From Pontibacterium sinense (GTDB lineage: Bacteria > Pseudomonadota > Gammaproteobacteria > Pseudomonadales > Balneatricaceae): 64,000 nt of DNA. The position numbers were made by a program, and so were the translations under genes. Numbering within the stretch: the first letter of the stretch is position 1; each line of letters begins with the position of its first letter. The notes beneath the pieces are model-generated. The model saw nothing but the letters and a program-made list of their open reading frames with translations. It was not told the DNA's origin and ran no database searches. The stretch is taken from positions 106,742 through 170,741 of the forward strand of contig NZ_JADEYS010000009.1 of assembly GCF_015209595.1 (NCBI RefSeq), given 5' to 3'. Shown here piece after piece: positions 52,995 through 61,964 of this stretch.

Positions 52995-54944
52995 ATGACC
53001 GATCCACTATGGCAACCGTCAGCTGAGCAGATGCGCAACTGCCAGCTGTGGCAGTTTATGCATCAAATAAATACTCATCACCACCATCACCTGTCATCTT
53101 ACGGTGAAGTGCACCGCTGGTCCGTAAAGCATCCCGAACTTTTTTGGCAACTGGTGTGGAACTTCAGTGAAATTATCGCCTCAGCCGACAGTGACCATAT
53201 CCTGCAACGCGAGCGCCCATTTTATAAAAGCCGCTGGTTTCCCGAAGCCCGCCTGAACTTTGCTGAAAACTTGCTCCGCTATCGAGACGAACACACGGCC
53301 ATCGTTAGCTGGAACGAAGAGGGAAAACACAGCTCGCTGACCTACGCCGAGCTCTTCGCTCAGGTTGCAGTTCTGGCTGATGCCTTAAAAGCATACGGCA
53401 TTGAGCCAGGAGACCGGATTGCAGGCTATATGCCCAATATCGCGGAAACGGTCATCGTGATGCTTGCAGCCACCTCTTTAGGGGCCGTCTGGAGTGCCTG
53501 CTCACCCGACTTTGGTATTCAAGGCACACTGGACCGCTTTGGCCAAATCCAGCCACGGCTGATATTTACTGCCGATGGTTCTTACTACAATGGCCAGCAA
53601 ACCGACTGCCTCCACACAATCAACAGTGTGGCTCAAGAAATCGATTCTGTAGAAAAGATCATCGTCATACCTTATCTCCACAAAAAGCCAGATATAAAAC
53701 ATATTAACAAGGCCTTACTGTTCAGCGAATTCGCTCCCGATCGGCAACCAGCCGCTATCGACTTTTTGCAACAACGCTTTAACGATCCGCTCTACATCCT
53801 CTACTCATCCGGCACCACCGGTGTACCTAAATGTATCGTACACAGTGTCGGAGGCACCCTAATTCAACATATCAAAGAACATCGTTTACACCTGAATCTA
53901 AACCGAGAAGACAGCTTCTTCTACTACACCACGTGCGGCTGGATGATGTGGAATTGGCTGGTCAGCGGCTTGGCCAGCGGCGCTAAGCTGGTGTTGTATG
54001 ACGGAGCCCCCTTTGCACCTGATGTAGAGGTGCTTTGGAAACTCGCCGATAGTGAAGAGATCAGCATGATGGGCGTCAGCGCCAAGTATCTGTCAGCCAT
54101 GGAGAAAACCGGACTGTCTCCGATGAATGATTATTCACTCACACGTTTACGGGTACTGCTCTCCACCGGCTCACCTCTTTCTCACGAAAGCTTTGAATAT
54201 GTCTACCAACACATCAAAACCAACCTAATGCTGGCATCTATCTCCGGTGGTACGGACATCATCTCCTGCTTTGCCCTTGGCTGCCCTATTCGGCCGGTGT
54301 ATCCCGGTGAAATACAGTGCCGGGGATTGGGCATGGAAGTGGCGGTGTTCAACGATCACGGACAATCAGTCACCGGTCAGAAAGGTGAGCTGGTCTGCAC
54401 AGCGCCCTTCCCCTCCATGCCAATTGGCTTTTGGGATGACCCGGAGCAAACCCGCTACCATGAAACCTATTTTTCCCGTTTCACCAACGTATGGGCACAT
54501 GGCGATTATGCAGAGATCACCGATCATGATGGCCTGATTATCTACGGCCGCTCCGATGCTGTACTGAATCCAGGGGGCGTACGCATAGGCACAGCCGAAA
54601 TCTATCGCCAAGTAGAGCAGCTAGAAGAGGTCATGGAGAGCATCTGTATTGGCCAACCCTGGAACGGAGACGTACGAGTGATCCTGTTTGTTCGCTTACA
54701 GGCGGATATGACACTGGATAGCGCGCTGGTCGAAAAGATTAAAGGTATGATTCTGCGACATACCAGCCCACATCATGTCCCCGACAAAGTGATTCAGGTC
54801 GCTGATATACCTCATACCCTGAGCGGAAAAATTGTCGAGCTCGCCGTTAAGCAGGTTGTCATGAATGAAGCTGTCGCCAATACCGATGCGTTGGCCAACC
54901 CGGAATCCTTAGAGCTCTACCGAAACTTACCTGCTCTGCAGTAA
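52995..54944 (+). CDS. aacS: Acetoacetyl-CoA synthetase
   Basis: 649 residues, the length of acetoacetyl-CoA synthetase rather than acetyl-CoA synthetase. ANL-family motifs are YILYSSGTTGVPKCIVHS, GTTG/P-loop, FFYYTTCGWMMWN, GGTDIISCF, GDYAEITDHDGLIIYGRSD and catalytic Lys in HTLSGKIVE. It activates acetoacetate to acetoacetyl-CoA, feeding ketone-body or polyhydroxybutyrate metabolism. A natural run of five His occurs near residue 29 and is not a tag. It is monocistronic. No beta-oxidation or PHB gene lies next to it. Confidence 0.94.
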   Translation: MTDPLWQPSAEQMRNCQLWQFMHQINTHHHHHLSSYGEVHRWSVKHPELFWQLVWNFSEIIASADSDHILQRERPFYKSRWFPEARLNFAENLLRYRDEHTAIVSWNEEGKHSSLTYAELFAQVAVLADALKAYGIEPGDRIAGYMPNIAETVIVMLAATSLGAVWSACSPDFGIQGTLDRFGQIQPRLIFTADGSYYNGQQTDCLHTINSVAQEIDSVEKIIVIPYLHKKPDIKHINKALLFSEFAPDRQPAAIDFLQQRFNDPLYILYSSGTTGVPKCIVHSVGGTLIQHIKEHRLHLNLNREDSFFYYTTCGWMMWNWLVSGLASGAKLVLYDGAPFAPDVEVLWKLADSEEISMMGVSAKYLSAMEKTGLSPMNDYSLTRLRVLLSTGSPLSHESFEYVYQHIKTNLMLASISGGTDIISCFALGCPIRPVYPGEIQCRGLGMEVAVFNDHGQSVTGQKGELVCTAPFPSMPIGFWDDPEQTRYHETYFSRFTNVWAHGDYAEITDHDGLIIYGRSDAVLNPGGVRIGTAEIYRQVEQLEEVMESICIGQPWNGDVRVILFVRLQADMTLDSALVEKIKGMILRHTSPHHVPDKVIQVADIPHTLSGKIVELAVKQVVMNEAVANTDALANPESLELYRNLPALQ

Positions 54945-54972
54945 AGTCATTGGCGACTACAACACCTAAACG

Positions 54973-55010
54973 AAAAACCCCAGCGAGAGCTAACTCTGGC
55001 TGGGGTTTTA
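54973..55010 (+). terminator. Terminator of acetoacetyl-CoA synthetase gene
   Basis: AAAAACCCCAGC and GCTGGGGTTTTA pair around a 13-base loop, 28 bases past the stop. Confidence 0.9.
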
Positions 55011-55102
55011 TCGCCTTATACACCATGTCATGAAACTAAAAAGTTACGCGCGATACCTTAACTACACTTCAAGCGACGCAACCTGTATGTGATATGGTTT
55101 TA

Positions 55103-55477
55103 TCAAACCAGAACTGCATCCTCATCCATGTCGTCTGCATCAACACCAGCATCAGAGTCCATCTCTTCAGGTTTCTGAGTACCTTTTTTGTTGACGTGTT
55201 TCTGGTGAATCTTATCCAGCTGACGATCAATTTTATCTTCCAGCCCGTCTAATGCTGCATACAAGTTAGCCGCTTCAGATTTGGCAAATACATCTTTACC
55301 TGCAACGTGGACTGTTGCTTCTACCACAGCAGAACGCTCATCAGACTTTTCAATAGTCACCTGGGCGCTGGTAATCGCTTCATAGCGTTCTGCACTACTT
55401 TCCAACCATGCGTTGATACGATCACGCAGGGAATCAGATACTTTGCTGTCATTTCGGTTAGTGATGTTAACGTTCAT
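55103..55477 (-). CDS. Ribosome hibernation factor, HPF/RaiA (sigma-54 modulation) family
   Basis: 124 residues. The HPF/RaiA core runs from MNVNITNRNDSKVSD to DGLEDKIDRQLDKIHQKH, followed by an acidic tail (EEMDSDAGVDADDMDEDAV). The short form binds the 30S decoding region and inactivates ribosomes in stationary phase or cold. Whether it acts like HPF or RaiA cannot be told. It is monocistronic. Confidence 0.88.
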   Translation of the reverse strand: MNVNITNRNDSKVSDSLRDRINAWLESSAERYEAITSAQVTIEKSDERSAVVEATVHVAGKDVFAKSEAANLYAALDGLEDKIDRQLDKIHQKHVNKKGTQKPEEMDSDAGVDADDMDEDAVLV

Positions 55478-55622
55478 AACGAATCCTTACTACTGAGTCA
55501 CGGTTGACACTTATACTAATACCATGCCCCGAAATGTTTACAATAACTTTTTGTAACTCACTGATATAAAAAATGATTTCTGTCAGTTTTTGCTGCAGTC
55601 GCAATACCAGAAGAACTACAGT

Positions 55623-56322
55623 TCAGAAGCCAAAAGCAGGGTGAGCTTTGCCACCGAAAATCTCCTGACAACACGATACATTTAGTCCGGCCCAAAGGGG
55701 TGTAAAGTCGCCTTTACCGATACTCTCTGAGCCCGCACGCAGTGGGCCGATCGCTGTACTGGCAAACGGAATCACCGGAGGCAGATCAGACAGCAGGCCT
55801 AACTCCTGCATCACTCTGTTCACGATGCCTCGTGCGGGACGTCCATAGAACAGATTAGTCACTGCGGCATGATGCACCGCAACATCAGATAAAATTTTAC
55901 GGTGCACTGCACTAGTCTTTGCTTCAGGGCATAACATATAAGCTGTTCCAGCCTGTGCACCTGCCGCACCCAGGGCAATCACTGAGGACACACCCTGAGC
56001 ATCTGCGATACCACCTGTCACAATGACTGGAAGATCCACTGCACTAACAGTCTGTGGCACCAATGCAACTGTACCTGATTGAGTAGTCAAATCCTCCGAC
56101 AGAAACATGCAGAGATGCCCCCGCTTCAAGCCAGCGTAACTCACGCGCCGCAGTGATATGCTCCAACTCAGTGCGTATGGCATCTTGACAGGACATTACG
56201 CACAGTCAGGAATCTAAACCGCCTGCACTGGATACGGCAATTGCCAGGTCACTGCCCTGCACACCTGCCATCGGAGACTGAATAATCGGCAGGTCGATAC
56301 CCAAAAATTCAGTGGCCAGCAT
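55623..56322 (-). pseudogene. Decayed nitronate monooxygenase (2-nitropropane dioxygenase family)
   Basis: Two pieces of one ancestral NMO gene lie on the minus strand. The start (56322) gives MLATEFLGIDLPIIQSPMAG then GSDLAIAVSSAGG and a stop near 56206. A frameshift continues the family sequence as CQDAIRTELEHITAARELRWLEAGA, in a third frame. The C-terminal half resumes as CMFLSEDLTTQSGTVALVPQ, VIVTGGIADAQGV and GTAYMLCPEAK in the frame ending at 55623. The central ~110 residues, normally between EHITA and RWLEA, are missing, as is a stretch before MFLSED. Two frameshifts plus a deletion make it non-functional. It was an FMN enzyme. Confidence 0.85.
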
Positions 56323-56491
56323 CTCCTTCAGACTTTTCCAGTTCTGCTTGTGCCTTCGCTTTCTCAGCCTTCTGCTGCTCCTGCCACACACGCATTTCTT
56401 CGTGATAGTGGTCCCATACACAAGGGGAACAACCGCCCTCACAACACTCATTATCGCCAGGGGGTACAGGGCGTTCAGCATTCGCTGTCAT
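56309..56491 (-). CDS. Small oxidoreductase-like (PF09791-type) Cys protein
   Basis: 60 residues with the motif ECCEGGCSPCVWDHYHEE, typical of the oxidoreductase-like protein family (PF09791), then a charged helix. Its 3' end overlaps the ATG of the decayed NMO gene. An AGAGG lies about ten bases before the ATG. The function is not known. It is intact although its neighbour is broken. Confidence 0.82.
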   Translation of the reverse strand: MTANAERPVPPGDNECCEGGCSPCVWDHYHEEMRVWQEQQKAEKAKAQAELEKSEGDAGH

Positions 56492-56670
56492 ACAAATTCA
56501 CCTCTCATTAATAACCAACCTATTTTATAGGAATTAGCGCTCAACCCCTATTGGACTTGGGTCGGTGTAAACGCCCAGATTAGCATGAATGAAAAGCCGT
56601 CGAATCCTAACGATACAGTCACAATCTTCCACTATCCTGATAGTAAACATAACTTTCCGAGCGCCTTGTT

Positions 56671-57549
56671 ATGTTCCATTCTGCGGTTTTAAATGCGCCA
56701 TACTCTGAAACATCGCATGCGCCCTATGACATGCCACGTCGCGATAGCCTGCGCCTGATCAGCTTCAACATTCAGGTCGGTATCCGTACACACGCATTTC
56801 ATCACTATTTTACGCGTGGCTGGCAACATCTGCTGCCTCACCATAAACGCAACCATACACTGGAGGAGATAGGATACCTTCTGCGCAATTATGATATTGC
56901 AGCACTGCAGGAAGCCGATGGCGGCAGCATTCGAAGCGGCTTTGTCAATCAGGTACGCTTTCTCGCAGAGACCGGTAAATTCGCGTTTTACTACCAACAG
57001 CTCAACCGAAATCTGGGAAAACTCGCCCAGCACAGCAATGGCATTCTCAGTCGCATCCCGCCCTCTTACGTTGAAGATCATGGTTTACCCGGTATTCTGC
57101 CCGGGCGTGGTGCTGTCATCGCACGCTTTGGCCAGGGCGAACACAGCCTTCTTATCGTGGTATTGCATCTGGCATTGGGGACCCGCACACAGGACCGTCA
57201 GCTGAGATACATTCGGCGGATAATCGGCGACCATCCACACGTGGTACTGATGGGAGATATGAATAACCCGTTGGAACATCTCAACACGCGCAGCCCACTC
57301 AAAGATCTAAAATTGCAATCAGCAGCCTCCCAGCACACCTATCCCAGCTGGCAACCACAACAAACACTGGACCACATTCTGGTGTCACCCGGACTTGAAG
57401 TGCGCTCTGCTGAAGTACTGGACTGCACAATTTCCGACCACCGCCCTGTAACGATGGAGATAGGCTTACCTCCCGCGTTGTTACATTTGACCCAATCAAC
57501 CCCTTCCCTAAGATCTGATCAGTTTGAAGTTTTAGCTGCAGACGCCTAA
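56671..57549 (+). CDS. Endonuclease/exonuclease/phosphatase-fold protein
   Basis: 292 residues. Family motifs are SFNIQVG (start of fold), ALQEADGGS (metal Glu), VVLMGDMNNPLEH, and the C-terminal SDHRPVTMEI with the catalytic His. No signal peptide is evident. This fold covers nucleases, sphingomyelinases and inositol phosphatases, and the substrate cannot be told. The gene stands between the two pseudogenes. Confidence 0.87.
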   Translation: MFHSAVLNAPYSETSHAPYDMPRRDSLRLISFNIQVGIRTHAFHHYFTRGWQHLLPHHKRNHTLEEIGYLLRNYDIAALQEADGGSIRSGFVNQVRFLAETGKFAFYYQQLNRNLGKLAQHSNGILSRIPPSYVEDHGLPGILPGRGAVIARFGQGEHSLLIVVLHLALGTRTQDRQLRYIRRIIGDHPHVVLMGDMNNPLEHLNTRSPLKDLKLQSAASQHTYPSWQPQQTLDHILVSPGLEVRSAEVLDCTISDHRPVTMEIGLPPALLHLTQSTPSLRSDQFEVLAADA

Positions 57550-57582
57550 AACTGCCGCACAAATTTTGAGCTTGTAATTCCT

Positions 57583-58034
57583 ATGACAATTGAACAAACC
57601 CTTTTGCAGCGTAGTGGCAGTAAATGTGAACGCTTCACGTCTGAAGAAGACCTGAGTGTATATGGTGTCGCGCCATCTAACGGCTGTGCTGAACAAGCCG
57701 CTTTTGCGATTCGACACCTGCCGCACTCAGGTCAACAGCAACAGCATCGACGTGAACCATTGGCGCTGCCCGAAGACAGCATCTGGACACCAGAGTCTGC
57801 TGGCTTGGCGCATGCTCAAGCATTTATCTGGCGAAGGATGGGCACCGGATCTGCTCGATATGCTCTATCTGGAGAAGGATGTAATAGCATGGGCAGAAGC
57901 AGGCATTTCAGATGAAGGTTTAAAACATCGGCTTGCCTTCTAATCCGGAACACATAGAAGGCAAAGTGAATGGTGTGCGCGTTGTTCTGGTCGTTGCTTA
58001 CATGAAAAAGCCTGATCCTGCGCTCCACACATAA
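57583..58034 (+). pseudogene. Decayed phnA/yjdM-family gene
   Basis: Fragments of one PhnA/YjdM-like protein in shifting frames. The N-terminus MTIEQTLLQRSGSKCE and VAPSNGCAEQAAF is in one frame, and DTCRTQVNSN, VNHWRC and GEGWAPDLLDMLYLEKDVI in the next. The C-terminus NPEHIEGKVNGVRVVLVVAY, then MKKP, is in a third frame and ends at 58034. The central region that would join GLKHR to the C-terminus is deleted, and the usual CELCG zinc motif is lost (CERFTS). At least two frameshifts and an internal deletion show it is dead. The alignment to YjdM is from memory. Confidence 0.8.
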
Positions 58035-58060
58035 AAAAGCCAGCACAGCGCTGGCTTTTT
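58033..58060 (-). terminator. Terminator of hisA (eukaryotic type), bidirectional
   Basis: AAAAAAGCCAGC and GCTGGCTTTTTA pair around ACAGC. A and T runs flank both sides, so it also ends the decayed phnA-like transcript. Confidence 0.9.
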
Positions 58061-58114
58061 ACTTGAGCGGCGAATCAAGCCGCTCAGACTTTATGATCTT
58101 TCCAAACAGTCAGA

Positions 58115-58870
58115 TTAACGCTGATTCCACTGAATACATTCTTCCAACGTGACACCTTCACCACCAAAGATATCCAATGCACTGCCAATGGTCAGGTCGA
58201 CCTTCCCGCCAGACAATTGATCCACCAGTTTCAGGTCTTCCAGTGAACGCGCTCCACCGGCGTACGTGACCGGAATAGATGACGCTTCGCCCAATAACGT
58301 CACCAGATCCTGATCGATACCTGCCTGCAACCCCTCAACATCGGCCGCATGAATCAGAAACTCCGCACAATGCTCACTCAGCGCACTCAGTGTTTGTGCA
58401 TCCACTGCGGTTTCGGTCACCGTTTGCCAACGATCAGTCGCGATATTCCAACCGCTGTCGGTCCGACGACAACTCAGATCCAGCACCAAACGGTCAGCAC
58501 CCGTGATTGCTTTGACCTGCTCCAGACGTTCCCAGCTAAACTGACCGTTTTCAAACAGATAAGAGGTCACAATGACATGAGAGGCACCAGCATCAAGAAA
58601 TTCAGCAGCATTATCGGCATTCACGCCGCCACCAAACTGCAGCCCTTGCGGCCATGCGGAGAGTGCTTTTAAGGCTTGTTCTTTGTTACCCGGACCCAGT
58701 GCAATCACATGTCCGCCCATCAATTGATGCTGACGGTATAAGTTGGCGTAGTGGGTAGAATCATATGGGCTGACATAATTGGTATCAGCGCCCTGATCAT
58801 TGAGGCTACCACCGACAATCTGCTTAACCTGACCCTGATGCAGGTCGATGCAAGGACGAAACTGAGTCAA
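58115..58870 (-). CDS. hisA: Eukaryotic-type phosphoribosylformimino-AICAR ribotide isomerase (HIS6-like HisA)
   Basis: 251 residues. The start FRPCIDLHQGQVKQIVGG and motifs VIALGPGNKEQAL, GGGVNADNA, VIVTSYLFENGQF, LVLDLSCRRTDSGWN, EFLIHAADVEGLQAGID, VTYAGGARSLEDLKLVDQL and KVDLTIGSALDIFGG match yeast HIS6 motif by motif, not the bacterial HisA sequence (IPAIDLKDGKCVRL type). It should isomerize ProFAR to PRFAR in histidine synthesis. No other his gene is in the window. Catalytic Asp residues are in place (CIDLH and the AADVEG region). See the finding on its origin. Confidence 0.9.
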   Translation of the reverse strand: MTQFRPCIDLHQGQVKQIVGGSLNDQGADTNYVSPYDSTHYANLYRQHQLMGGHVIALGPGNKEQALKALSAWPQGLQFGGGVNADNAAEFLDAGASHVIVTSYLFENGQFSWERLEQVKAITGADRLVLDLSCRRTDSGWNIATDRWQTVTETAVDAQTLSALSEHCAEFLIHAADVEGLQAGIDQDLVTLLGEASSIPVTYAGGARSLEDLKLVDQLSGGKVDLTIGSALDIFGGEGVTLEECIQWNQR

Positions 58871-59053
58871 GGAAATACTCCCTAGCTGGCCTTAAAATTA
58901 AGGCGCCATTGTACCAGAAGATCCCGCGGATAGATCAAAATAGCGTAGCGTTCAATTTAAACATTAGATATTGCTAATTTAGATATATGAATATAACCTA
59001 ACCCTGTCTTCTAAGCCTTATCCACAACCCTTTTCTACGACAGGACACTCAAC

Positions 59054-59644
59054 ATGAAACAGTTGATGGCATCTACCGTAATCAGCGCCTTTGCACTACT
59101 TTCCGCCCAGAGCCTGATTGCCGCAGAGATCGAACCCATTAACATCCCAGCGCTACAGCAAGAAGCTAAAGGTGTTATCAAAACACTGGCTGGAAACTTA
59201 GGCTCAGAGCTGAAGCACGCAGCCAAAGCAGGTGGTTTGCCCGCTGCAATTCAGGTGTGCAACACCAAAGCATCTCCGATCACTCAAGCAGTTGCAGAAG
59301 ATAAAGGCTGGACGGTTGGTCGCACCAGCCTGAAGCTACGAAACGAACATAACGCACCTGATGACTGGGAAAAAACGGTACTGAAGAAGTTTGAGAAACA
59401 AGCAGCTGCGGGCGCCAACTTACAGAAAATGCTCTTCAGCCAGGTTCTGGTGGATGGCGATGGCAACAAGGTCTTCCGATTGATGAAGGCTATCCCGGTC
59501 GGCGACAAATGCCTTGCCTGTCACGGCAGTAAGATCAAGCCAGAAGTCGCTGAAAAGCTAAACGTTTTATATCCCGCCGATAATGCACGGGGTTTTAATG
59601 CTGGCGATCTGCGAGGTGCGTTCTCCTTACAGAAATCCCTCTGA
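59054..59644 (+). CDS. Secreted DUF3365/Tll0287-like heme protein
   Basis: 196 residues with a signal peptide (MKQLMASTVISAFALLSAQS) and a c-type heme motif, GDKCLACHGS, near 155. The pattern LKLRNEHNAPDDWEKTVLK and the C-terminal GFNAGDLRGAFSLQKSL are typical of DUF3365 domains, which occur alone or as sensors attached to kinases and receptors. It may be a periplasmic redox or gas sensor; function unknown. It lies about 300 bases before the PAS-GGDEF-EAL gene, on the same strand. Confidence 0.87.
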   Translation: MKQLMASTVISAFALLSAQSLIAAEIEPINIPALQQEAKGVIKTLAGNLGSELKHAAKAGGLPAAIQVCNTKASPITQAVAEDKGWTVGRTSLKLRNEHNAPDDWEKTVLKKFEKQAAAGANLQKMLFSQVLVDGDGNKVFRLMKAIPVGDKCLACHGSKIKPEVAEKLNVLYPADNARGFNAGDLRGAFSLQKSL

Positions 59645-59945
59645 TCAGCAATGAATACTCTCGACAGGGCCTGTGTGGATCTAACTCACGTCCTGTCGCA
59701 CGATGATCACTAAAACATACAACACATCCGCCTTTCCTTCGATCTACTTAATCACCAGCTCCTCCCTGCCAGCGTCTGATATTTTGAACGTGCATCAATA
59801 AATTTCACAGATAAAATACTATTCAGCAACCCACTTTGTTATCGTTATCGCATTTCAAATGCTCACTGCATCAAACAGGCAATTCGTAGCATCCGGCCTA
59901 GGCACGATGCCAGAGACATAACTCATCCATAGAGAATGTGCTGAC
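59645..59945 (+). other. 301-base spacer ahead of PAS-GGDEF-EAL gene
   Basis: No gene, tRNA or clear terminator was found. An AT-rich stretch near 59860-59930 may hold the promoter of the c-di-GMP gene; I cannot place -35 and -10 boxes with confidence. Confidence 0.5.
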
Positions 59946-61892
59946 ATGAAGTTCCGATTATCGGACCCTGCCCCATACAAAATCCCCAGCGAACATCAGC
60001 TGAGTTATCGTCCGGCGATAAAAATTGCCGCCTTGTACTGCCTGTTTTCCATTCTCTGGGTCATCCTTTCAGACAGAGCGATCGAAGCCCTAACCAGCGA
60101 TCTTGAGTCACTGTCGACTGCACAGACCTATAAAGGTCTGTTCTTTATTGTCATTACAACACTGCTGGTCTTTTGGTTAGTACGCCGTTCGATACGCTTT
60201 CACCAGAAAAGCCTGGCCTACCAACGTACATTAGTAGAAACCATTCCCGATCTGGTTTGGCTTAAAGCGACGGACGGAACATATATCGCCTGCAATTCAA
60301 AGTTTGAACGGTTTTTTGGGGCTAAAGAAGCCGACATTGTTGGCAAAACAGACTATGACTTTGTCGATAAAGACCTGGCTGATCTGTTCCGGGAAAACGA
60401 CCTTCTTGCGATTAATATGCGAGGGCCGCACAGCAATGAAGAAGTTGTTACCTATGCAGACGACGGACATCAGGAAACGCTGGAAACGATCAAAACCCCT
60501 TTGTATGACCCCAAAGGAAACGTGATCGGTATATTAGGTGTCTCACGAGACATCACAGAGCGAAAGCAACAGGAAGAGCGGATTCGCCATCAAGCACACT
60601 TTGACAGTCTGACTAACCTGCCAAACCGATTTCTTGCCCAGCACCAGCTAGAACAATTTGTCAGTACGGCAAGCCGCCACAAGCATCGTGTTGCCGTGAT
60701 CTATCTGGATCTGGATGACTTCAAAAAGATCAACGATTCGCTGGGCCACGCCACCGGCGATAAGCTGCTGATCGAAGCCAGTAAGCGCCTGCGAGGAGCC
60801 GTACGCCAAGGCGATACCGTCGGTCGCCTGGGCGGTGATGAATTCATCGTATTGCTGGACAATATTAATTCTGCAGATGATGTTGCTCCTATCGCAGAAA
60901 ACCTGATCAATTGCTTTCGCCACCCTTTCAGTATCGATGGTCGTGCGCTATTACTGACGGCCACCGCAGGCATCGCCATCTATCCAGAAGATGGTGAAGA
61001 CCGCTTAGATCTTCTGAGAAGTGCGGATTCCGCGATGTATCACGCCAAAGAAGCGGGTCGAAATACCTTTGCATTCTTTACCAGTGCGATGAATCGGGAC
61101 GTATCCCGAAGGTTGCTGCTGGAGGAACAGATGCACGGAGCCCTGGCCCGTGATGAATTTCGCGTCTGCTATCAGCCCAAGATCGATGTAAAAAGTGGCG
61201 AAATCACCGGTTTCGAAGCGTTGCTTCGCTGGCGAAATCCAACTCTTGGGGATGTATCTCCCGGGGAATTTATTCCGGTGGCCGAGCACACCGGACTCAT
61301 TCTTCCTTTGGGAGAGTTTGTCCTGCAAGAAGCGCTTGCAACAGGTGCTGCGTGGTATAACGAATTCCATCGAGAACTGTCGATGGCGGTCAACCTATCG
61401 CCACGACAGTTCCGTGACCCAAATTTGATCAACCACATCAAACAACGCATCGCGAAAAGTGGCTTCCCACAACACTGCCTTGAGCTGGAAATCACCGAAG
61501 GCGTTTTGATGAGCGGTCATGGCTTTATAGAAACGGCATTGGATGAACTCACTGATGCCGGCATCATTATCGCAATGGATGATTTTGGTACCGGATACTC
61601 ATCACTCAGTTACCTGCGTAACTACCCATTTGATGTGCTGAAGATAGATCAAAGTTTTGTCCGGGATATCACCCATGACCACGCTGACCTTGAGCTCGTC
61701 TGCGCCGCCATCACCATGGCTCACAATCTTGGACTGAGTGTTATAGCTGAGGGTGTCGAAACAACCGAGCAGCTAGACCTACTAGCCACCCATGATTGCG
61801 ACTCAGCACAAGGCTATCTGATCAGCCGTCCGATGGAGCAAGAGGACGCCAAACAGATGTTGGAAGAGCGTCAAACCTACACGCTGAGTTAA
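59946..61892 (+). CDS. Membrane PAS-GGDEF-EAL c-di-GMP turnover protein
   Basis: 648 residues. Two membrane segments near the N-terminus (~27-45, ~67-85) precede a PAS domain (~95-210), a GGDEF domain (~215-380) and an EAL domain (~390-640). RLGGDEF is intact, with an RxxD site (RQGD) five residues ahead. The EAL domain has FEALLRW, ELEITEGVL, MDDFGTGYSSL and IAEGVET, so both halves look catalytically competent. Whether synthesis or breakdown prevails cannot be told. The gene is a single unit that follows the secreted DUF3365 gene. Confidence 0.93.
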   Translation: MKFRLSDPAPYKIPSEHQLSYRPAIKIAALYCLFSILWVILSDRAIEALTSDLESLSTAQTYKGLFFIVITTLLVFWLVRRSIRFHQKSLAYQRTLVETIPDLVWLKATDGTYIACNSKFERFFGAKEADIVGKTDYDFVDKDLADLFRENDLLAINMRGPHSNEEVVTYADDGHQETLETIKTPLYDPKGNVIGILGVSRDITERKQQEERIRHQAHFDSLTNLPNRFLAQHQLEQFVSTASRHKHRVAVIYLDLDDFKKINDSLGHATGDKLLIEASKRLRGAVRQGDTVGRLGGDEFIVLLDNINSADDVAPIAENLINCFRHPFSIDGRALLLTATAGIAIYPEDGEDRLDLLRSADSAMYHAKEAGRNTFAFFTSAMNRDVSRRLLLEEQMHGALARDEFRVCYQPKIDVKSGEITGFEALLRWRNPTLGDVSPGEFIPVAEHTGLILPLGEFVLQEALATGAAWYNEFHRELSMAVNLSPRQFRDPNLINHIKQRIAKSGFPQHCLELEITEGVLMSGHGFIETALDELTDAGIIIAMDDFGTGYSSLSYLRNYPFDVLKIDQSFVRDITHDHADLELVCAAITMAHNLGLSVIAEGVETTEQLDLLATHDCDSAQGYLISRPMEQEDAKQMLEERQTYTLS

Positions 61893-61964
61893 TCTAATCA
61901 CTCTCACAGAAAATGTATTATTGGTATCCTAATCGTATCTAATACATCGTCAGTACATATTGCG

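Noticed and set aside
53080..53100. Run of His codons near the start of acetoacetyl-CoA synthetase, resembling a His-tag
   Set aside because: The frame around it matches the family and there is no vector-like context, so it is a natural stretch.
55623..58034. Programmed frameshifting as explanation for the NMO and phnA-like fragments
   Set aside because: Both also lack internal coding sequence (about 110 residues in the NMO), which frameshifting cannot explain.
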